Source: Oscillospiraceae bacterium (lineage in GTDB: Bacteria; Bacillota; Clostridia; Oscillospirales; Oscillospiraceae). From it: a DNA stretch of 64,000 bases. The notes under the pieces were generated by a model. That model did not search any database, was not told where the DNA came from, and saw only the letters and a program-made list of their open reading frames with translations. Location of the stretch: contig CADBCV010000014.1 in assembly GCA_902793285.1 (NCBI GenBank), positions 23,650 to 87,649 of the forward strand, given 5' to 3'. The translations under genes were made by a program, and so were the position numbers. Position 1 is the first letter of the stretch. Each line of letters begins with the position of its first letter. Of this stretch, positions 60,183-64,000 are shown piece by piece.

Positions 60183-61337
60183 TTATGGCCTGACTGGAAT
60201 TTGACTGGAATGCGCTTCCGGGAGGCAAAATGCCTGGTCGAACACCTCCACTGCCTTTTGCTTGATCGGCGTCTGCACATGCAGATAATGTTTCGTCATA
60301 TCCAGGTCGGCATGACCCACCATGCTCTGGATCGTGGCGAGGTCCACACCCAGCGCCTGCATCTGGCTGACAAAGGTATGGCGGCAGGAGTGAGGCGTCA
60401 GCACACGCACCTCCGGGATTGCAGCGACATATTCCTTGAACTTGTCCCGGTAGTGCTTGGGATCAAAAGGCTGTTCTCTGCTCGGAGACTGGAAGATGTA
60501 CTTATCCTCCGTGCTTCGCAGACCAATGACCATACCGCGCAGGCCCTGCGGAATCGGCACGTCCCGGACACTGTCTCTGGATTTCGGTTCTCCGATCTCC
60601 ACCCGTCCGGCTACAGTCTTGACTGCCTGACGAATATGGATCACGGAACCGTCTTCCTCGATGAGCCTCGGCTCCAGTGCAAGCAGTTCCTGCATACGGA
60701 TTCCCGTGCCGAGCATCAGGCGGATACTGTCACCGAATTTGTCGTGGGGGAGTTCCTGCATCAGCCGTTTTACCTCGTCAGCGGTAAAGGCTTCCTTTGC
60801 CTCCATGGGTTTGTTGGCGCGCATCTTCTCCGCACAGGCGACGGGATTGCGTCGGATCAACTCATTCGCCTCGGCCTTGTTCATGATCTGGAACAGCATC
60901 CCGCGAGCCTTGGCCACATAGCTGTCAGACTTTCCCTCCTTGCGGAAAGCGCGCAGCACTTCCTCTATGTCCATTGCTTTGATGGTGTTGATCGGCTTGT
61001 CACCCAGCCGCTCCTTCAGCGTGACCAGCGTGTAGCGGTAGCTTTGCTGTGTCGTCCTGGATATGTTCTCCTTATGACCCTCAAACCAGGTATCTGCCCA
61101 TTCGGAAAACAGGATCTTTGGCTGAACAGCAGGCTTTTCATCGACGGAGATAAGCCCGTCTGCCAGCTTTTGCTTGAAGTCGTGCATCTGATCCAGTGCA
61201 TCTTTCCGGGTTTTACCGTAGAAGGATTTCCGTCTTCTGCGTCCGTCCTTCTGAAAGCCGATCATGATCGAGCATTCCCAGCGGCCATCTTTTCTCTTGG
61301 TAATATTTCCTTCGCCGTTACAGCGTTTCTTTGACAA
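60183..61337 (-). CDS. int: Tyrosine-type site-specific integrase
   Basis: A 384-residue integrase. The N-terminal AP2-like part (GNITKRKDGRWECSIMIG) is followed by a core-binding domain (about 75-160) and a catalytic domain with Arg in GTGIRMQELLAL, HSCRHTFVS, GHAD and the Tyr in KHYLHVQT. The TTG at 61337 follows AAAGGAG at 5 bp and gives the family's usual N-terminus (SKKRCNGEGN). The frame is open a further 27 codons upstream but without a ribosome site. It is distinct from the tRNA-Ser integrase. Confidence 0.92.
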   Translation of the reverse strand: MSKKRCNGEGNITKRKDGRWECSIMIGFQKDGRRRRKSFYGKTRKDALDQMHDFKQKLADGLISVDEKPAVQPKILFSEWADTWFEGHKENISRTTQQSYRYTLVTLKERLGDKPINTIKAMDIEEVLRAFRKEGKSDSYVAKARGMLFQIMNKAEANELIRRNPVACAEKMRANKPMEAKEAFTADEVKRLMQELPHDKFGDSIRLMLGTGIRMQELLALEPRLIEEDGSVIHIRQAVKTVAGRVEIGEPKSRDSVRDVPIPQGLRGMVIGLRSTEDKYIFQSPSREQPFDPKHYRDKFKEYVAAIPEVRVLTPHSCRHTFVSQMQALGVDLATIQSMVGHADLDMTKHYLHVQTPIKQKAVEVFDQAFCLPEAHSSQIPVRP

Positions 61338-61415
61338 TGTTACTCCTTTCCTCAGACATTGTGTTTCTTCACCTGTATTGTTTACATAACTTTCTCGTTT
61401 TTTCAAGTACTTTCT

Positions 61416-61459
61416 CAAAAAAATTCCAGTCAGGATTGATTTGATCCTGGCTGGAATTT
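61416..61459 (-). terminator. Terminator between excisionase and integrase genes
   Basis: AAATTCCAGCCAGGAT/ATCCTGACTGGAATTT on the minus strand, followed by TTTTGAG. The arms repeat the GACTGGAAT motif that also occurs twice at 60189-60205 inside the int gene end. Confidence 0.78.
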
Positions 61460-61462
61460 GAT

Positions 61463-61660
61463 TTATTCAAGATGATCGTCCATCCATTGCAGCAGCTTGT
61501 CCTTCGGGACAAGCAGGCGGCGGCCGACATGCAGCGTGGGAAATCCCTCGCTGTGCATCAGCATATAAGCGGTATTTCTCGCAACTCCGAGAATTTCGGC
61601 AACCTGCTTTGCGTTCAGGGTATAGGGCATCTTTTCAATATCAGCTTTAGTCAACGGCAT
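61463..61660 (-). CDS. Excisionase-like helix-turn-helix protein
   Basis: A 65-residue protein with the MerR-like DNA-binding pattern LNAKQVAEILGVARNTAYML then HVGRRLLVPKDKL. It is the usual partner of the integrase. The start is unclear: ATG 61660 touches AAAGGAGA, a TTG 6 bp on has better spacing, and an ATG at 61672 is also open. Confidence 0.82.
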   Translation of the reverse strand: MPLTKADIEKMPYTLNAKQVAEILGVARNTAYMLMHSEGFPTLHVGRRLLVPKDKLLQWMDDHLE

Positions 61661-62521
61661 TCTCCTTTCCATTCATGGTTTTATCGGCGTAACGAAAGAC
61701 GATCTCCGGCGGGATCTTCTGGAGCGTGCGCTCCAGCTCTATATAATCGGATTTGAGCTGGGCCTCTGCCAGACGGCGCTTCATGTCGCCATCTGTGGCC
61801 TCCTTCAAATCCTGCTTCAAATCCGCGTTTTCTGCTTTCAGGCTGCGGATCGCCTGATCGTACTGCTTCGTTTTCGTGAGGAATTTGCCCATCTCCGGGA
61901 AAAACTTACGAAGCAGCCGATCCAGCTCCGCGGCGTTCTTGCGGGCGTTCGCTCCCGCCCGGTCTTACTGGCACTCTCCCCGCGCTCTAGCTCCGGGTAT
62001 TTTGAGACCATGTGCCGCCAATAGCGATCCTGCCATGCGGTCAAACTCTTACGGTTGCCGATTATGTCCTTTGCCGAGAGGCGTCCATCCTTTGTGATTG
62101 GGACAAAAGATAAGTGCATGTGTGGCGTCTTCTCGTCCATATGGACAACGGCGGAAACAATGCGGTCTTCTCCCAGCTCGTCTTTCAGAAAGTCTACCGC
62201 ATGTTGGAAGAAGGCCCGAACTTCCCGTATGTTCATCCCGGCGAAGAAATCATGGCTTGCGGTGATCAGCGTCTCCACGATCCGCACGCTGTCGCTGCGG
62301 ACCCTGGGACAATCGTACTGTTTTATCAGGGCCTTAGACAGCTTGCGGTAGCGGTCAGTCGGCTCGACAATATGAAAGTTATACTTGCTGCGGCTCAGAT
62401 CCACGTCAGGATTGCTGGCATATTTCTCTTTCATGCGCTCGTTGTGGGCTTCGATGTTGCTGATCTCCGGCCCCTTGTATTTGGCAAAACGCAGAATGGC
62501 GTATTGGGCTTTATCCGTCAG
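61647..62521 (-). pseudogene. MobV-type relaxase, frameshifted
   Basis: The N-terminal part is coded by 62521-61838: AILRFAKYKGPEISNIEAHN, KEKYASNPDVDLSRSKYNFH, then AVVHMDEKTPHMHLSFVPIT with the HxH motif. Similarity leaves that frame after GESASKTGRE and goes on in another (NARKNAAELDRLLRKFFPEM, then a coiled-coil tail) to 61647. The break is near 61955 in a GGGCGGGAGCG run; one base is missing or two are extra. The similarity reaches to a CTG at 62521, 5 bp after GAGGAGG and overlapping the previous stop; the first ATG is 62434. Decay and sequencing error are both possible. Confidence 0.8.
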
Positions 62522-62841
62522 CGATCCCTCCTCTTCTGCCTCGTCGTCGCAAGCTTCGTATCACTCGCGTCCGCGTAAACGCGAACTCTCGTTCGCTCCG
62601 CTGCTCCTCCTCTCCCAAGGAAACGATTCGTTTCCTTGGGCACCCATTCGATGTCATAGCCCAGCACGTCAGCCAGCTCCACGATCTCACGAAAGCGGAG
62701 CGACTCCCGCCTGAGCTTGTTGGAAAAGTTGGAGACACTATCGCTCCAACCGTAATCGTCATGCAGGCGGTCGCACACCTCCTGCATGGTAAAACCGGCG
62801 CGGATGATCTGCGCCTTGATCTCATTTCTTGTGTTGTTCAT
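62518..62841 (-). CDS. Helix-turn-helix regulator of the element
   Basis: A 107-residue protein with an XRE/Cro-like N-terminal domain: IKAQIIRAGFTMQEVCDRL, then SVSNFSNKLRRESLRFREIV. The last 40 residues are basic and without fold. It begins at 62841 with AAGGAGA and ends overlapping the CTG start of the relaxase gene, so the two are probably co-translated. It may control mobilization. Confidence 0.78.
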   Translation of the reverse strand: MNNTRNEIKAQIIRAGFTMQEVCDRLHDDYGWSDSVSNFSNKLRRESLRFREIVELADVLGYDIEWVPKETNRFLGRGGAAERTRVRVYADASDTKLATTRQKRRDR

Positions 62842-62870
62842 TTGAATCTCCTTTCTCAGTTAATCAGAAT

Positions 62871-62915
62871 GAAAAAGCCCGATGGAGACTCCGCAGAGCC
62901 TCTATCGGACTTTTC
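62871..62915 (-). terminator. Terminator of the parMR unit
   Basis: On the minus strand AAGTCCGATAGAG pairs with CTCCATCGGGCTT, followed by TTTCATTC. Further small hairpins (GGGGCTTTT/AAAAGTCCC) lie at 62925-62955. The 211-bp gap holds no gene. Confidence 0.75.
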
Positions 62916-63052
62916 GGTTTCGTGGGGCTTTTCATTATTCCGCGAAAAGTCCCACATTCCCGTGTACGTTGTTCACCGTTTGGAACAGCGCCGAACAGTG
63001 AAGTTTCCACATGTTTCAGAAACATTTTGCACGAAAACGTGCATGACCTGTT

Positions 63053-63409
63053 TTACAGGCTGTCGATGAAGTCTATCGCCGTGTCCAGATCGTTTTCGAT
63101 TGCCTTGGTATCCGGCGTGGGCTGCATGCTCTGGAGCAGCGCGGCAAGCCCATTCAGCAGGTTGGCCTGTGCGCCGCGCTCCACGGTTTCGAGGATTCTT
63201 TGCAGAAAAGCATCCTCTTTCTCCCTCGTTTCCAGATAGGGGTCGTCGGCAAGCTGCCGCTCCCGGTCAAAGTACCCGTTCACTGCCGCAATGATCACAT
63301 CACTGTAGGAGCGATACATAGTCTTGTCCCGGTTCCTAAGATACCCCAGCGCCTTGCGGCCCTCCGGCGTATCGGTCTTGATGCGGAGTGTGGTTTTGAA
63401 CATGCTCAT
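63053..63409 (-). CDS. ParR-like centromere-binding protein
   Basis: A 118-residue protein starting MSMFKTTLRIKTDTPEGRKA, a ribbon-helix-helix-type lead, followed by helices and an acidic C-terminal tail (KAIENDLDTAIDFIDSL) of the kind ParR uses to bind the ParM filament. It overlaps the ParM-like stop by 4 bp (ATGA). ParR binds a repeated centromere site, usually upstream of parM, which is outside the window. Confidence 0.75.
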   Translation of the reverse strand: MSMFKTTLRIKTDTPEGRKALGYLRNRDKTMYRSYSDVIIAAVNGYFDRERQLADDPYLETREKEDAFLQRILETVERGAQANLLNGLAALLQSMQPTPDTKAIENDLDTAIDFIDSL

Positions 63410-64000
63410 GCCTTGCCGTCCAGCTTTCGCTCTGCCAGCCGCTCATATCCCTTGGCGGTAGCGCAGATATCGTCGTTGATCTTGACCCGTTCGGGATCGT
63501 AGTCCGCAAAGTTACGGATCAGGCAGCCCCCGCCGCCGACCACATAGAGCCGCATGAGCTCCGGGTTATACTCATGTTCGCTGCCGGCAGCGTACTCCTT
63601 CGCCACATCCCGAATCGCGTCCAGATACTTTCTGCCGATGTCCGTTTCCCCGAAGCGTAGGACGTCTTCGATCACAGCGTCATCGATTGCAACGCCGAAT
63701 TTCTGCATCAGCTTTTCGCGGACGGCAAGCACGCACTGATAGGTGCCGTATTTCTCGGTGAAGCACTTGCTCTGGACGGCGCTGCCGTTGTTGATGTACA
63801 TGATGTTCATGGTGCCGTTGCCGATATCGCAGAGCATGTTTACACCTTTGAATCCACGCAGCCGGTCCGCCACAGCAGAAAAGCCCTGTGCGAACACCTC
63901 TGCCCCGGTAAACTCCACATGAAAATCTGTCCCGCGGAAGGTGAAATCCACCTCCTTGTTCTGGAGCAGATAGGCCTTGAACTCCTCCTTCTGTTCGCTG
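63406..64000 (-). CDS. ParM/StbA-like actin ATPase (N-terminal part outside window)
   Basis: The last 197 residues of an actin-like filament protein that segregates plasmids. Phosphate 2 motif LCDIGNGTMNI and adenosine motif LYVVGGGGCLIRNF are both intact. The frame stays open to the right edge. Paired with ParR it forms a type II partition system, unusual cargo for an integrated element and a sign that it spends time as a replicating circle. Confidence 0.88.
   Translation of the reverse strand, partial: SEQKEEFKAYLLQNKEVDFTFRGTDFHVEFTGAEVFAQGFSAVADRLRGFKGVNMLCDIGNGTMNIMYINNGSAVQSKCFTEKYGTYQCVLAVREKLMQKFGVAIDDAVIEDVLRFGETDIGRKYLDAIRDVAKEYAAGSEHEYNPELMRLYVVGGGGCLIRNFADYDPERVKINDDICATAKGYERLAERKLDGKA

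Larger units (their letters stand above)
60127..64000. mobile_element. Second integrative element at tRNA-Pro (right end outside window)
   Basis: A tyrosine integrase reads toward the 3' end of tRNA-Pro, followed by an excisionase-like gene, a MobV-type relaxase, an HTH regulator and a ParM/ParR pair. This is the layout of a mobilizable element with a plasmid-like stability module. The right attachment repeat lies beyond 64000 and could not be checked. Confidence 0.75.

Noticed and set aside
60005-60193. A 62-codon plus-strand frame over tRNA-Pro
   Set aside because: It lies on the tRNA, its promoter and terminator; chance frame.

Overview
The window looks like the chromosome of a GC-rich, spore-forming anaerobic Firmicute, most likely a gut member of the Oscillospiraceae (Clostridium cluster IV). 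The reasons are the complete Rnf complex (rnfCDGEAB), SpoIIE, two CotF-like coat proteins, strong AGGAGG-type ribosome binding sites, a free methionine sulfoxide reductase, a 2-enoate-reductase-type flavoenzyme, and several families of short palindromic intergenic repeats. Species cannot be told from the sequence alone.

Layout. 1-8.3 kb: an ABC-F ATPase (cut by the left edge), a GT-C-like membrane protein and the Rnf operon. 8.4-17.4 kb: a ZIP transporter, an ECF sigma/anti-sigma operon that appears to own an ECF-type promoter, a long minus-strand operon (S-adenosylhomocysteine hydrolase, MgtE, DUF1643, NUDIX, DUF4317) and a DUF4160/DUF2442 pair. 17.5-23.3 kb: a lipoprotein with zinc ribbons, spoIIE with an overlapping small membrane protein, and an orphan solute-binding lipoprotein. 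23.3-31.5 kb: an ECF-transporter S component divergent from a shortened MocR regulator lacking the PLP lysine; a three-gene sugar cassette (PIG-L deacetylase, phosphosugar transferase, formyltransferase); and a MoxR ATPase/VWA/leucine-rich-repeat cluster. 31.5-34 kb: a free methionine-R-sulfoxide reductase, a membrane protein and coat proteins.

34.1-46.7 kb is a 12.6 kb integrative mobilizable element in the 3' end of tRNA-Ser(GCT), bounded by a 26-bp direct repeat. It carries integrase, excisionase, D5-type helicase, CHC2 primase, relaxase, a DUF3847 protein and a degenerate 108-bp repeat array. Its cargo is a two-component system with a lantibiotic/bacitracin-type ABC exporter, plus a DUF4143 ATPase.

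46.8-59.9 kb returns to host genes: MATE exporter, diguanylate cyclase, glycogen branching enzyme, a 5'-truncated PRPP synthetase fragment, a heterodimeric ABC exporter, a small membrane protein plus an old-yellow-enzyme reductase, and an Rrf2 regulator. From 60.1 kb a second integrative element begins at tRNA-Pro(GGG). It has integrase, excisionase, a frameshifted MobV relaxase, an HTH protein and a ParM/ParR pair, and it runs off the right edge.

The most unusual points are: repeats that supply stop codons and one ribosome binding site to host genes; both relaxases lacking an ATG/GTG/TTG start; the MocR protein with Lys replaced by Arg and its C-terminal domain missing; the deacetylase/transferase/formyltransferase cassette; and the 108-bp array that stays open as 36-residue peptide repeats. 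No CRISPR array and no rRNA were seen.
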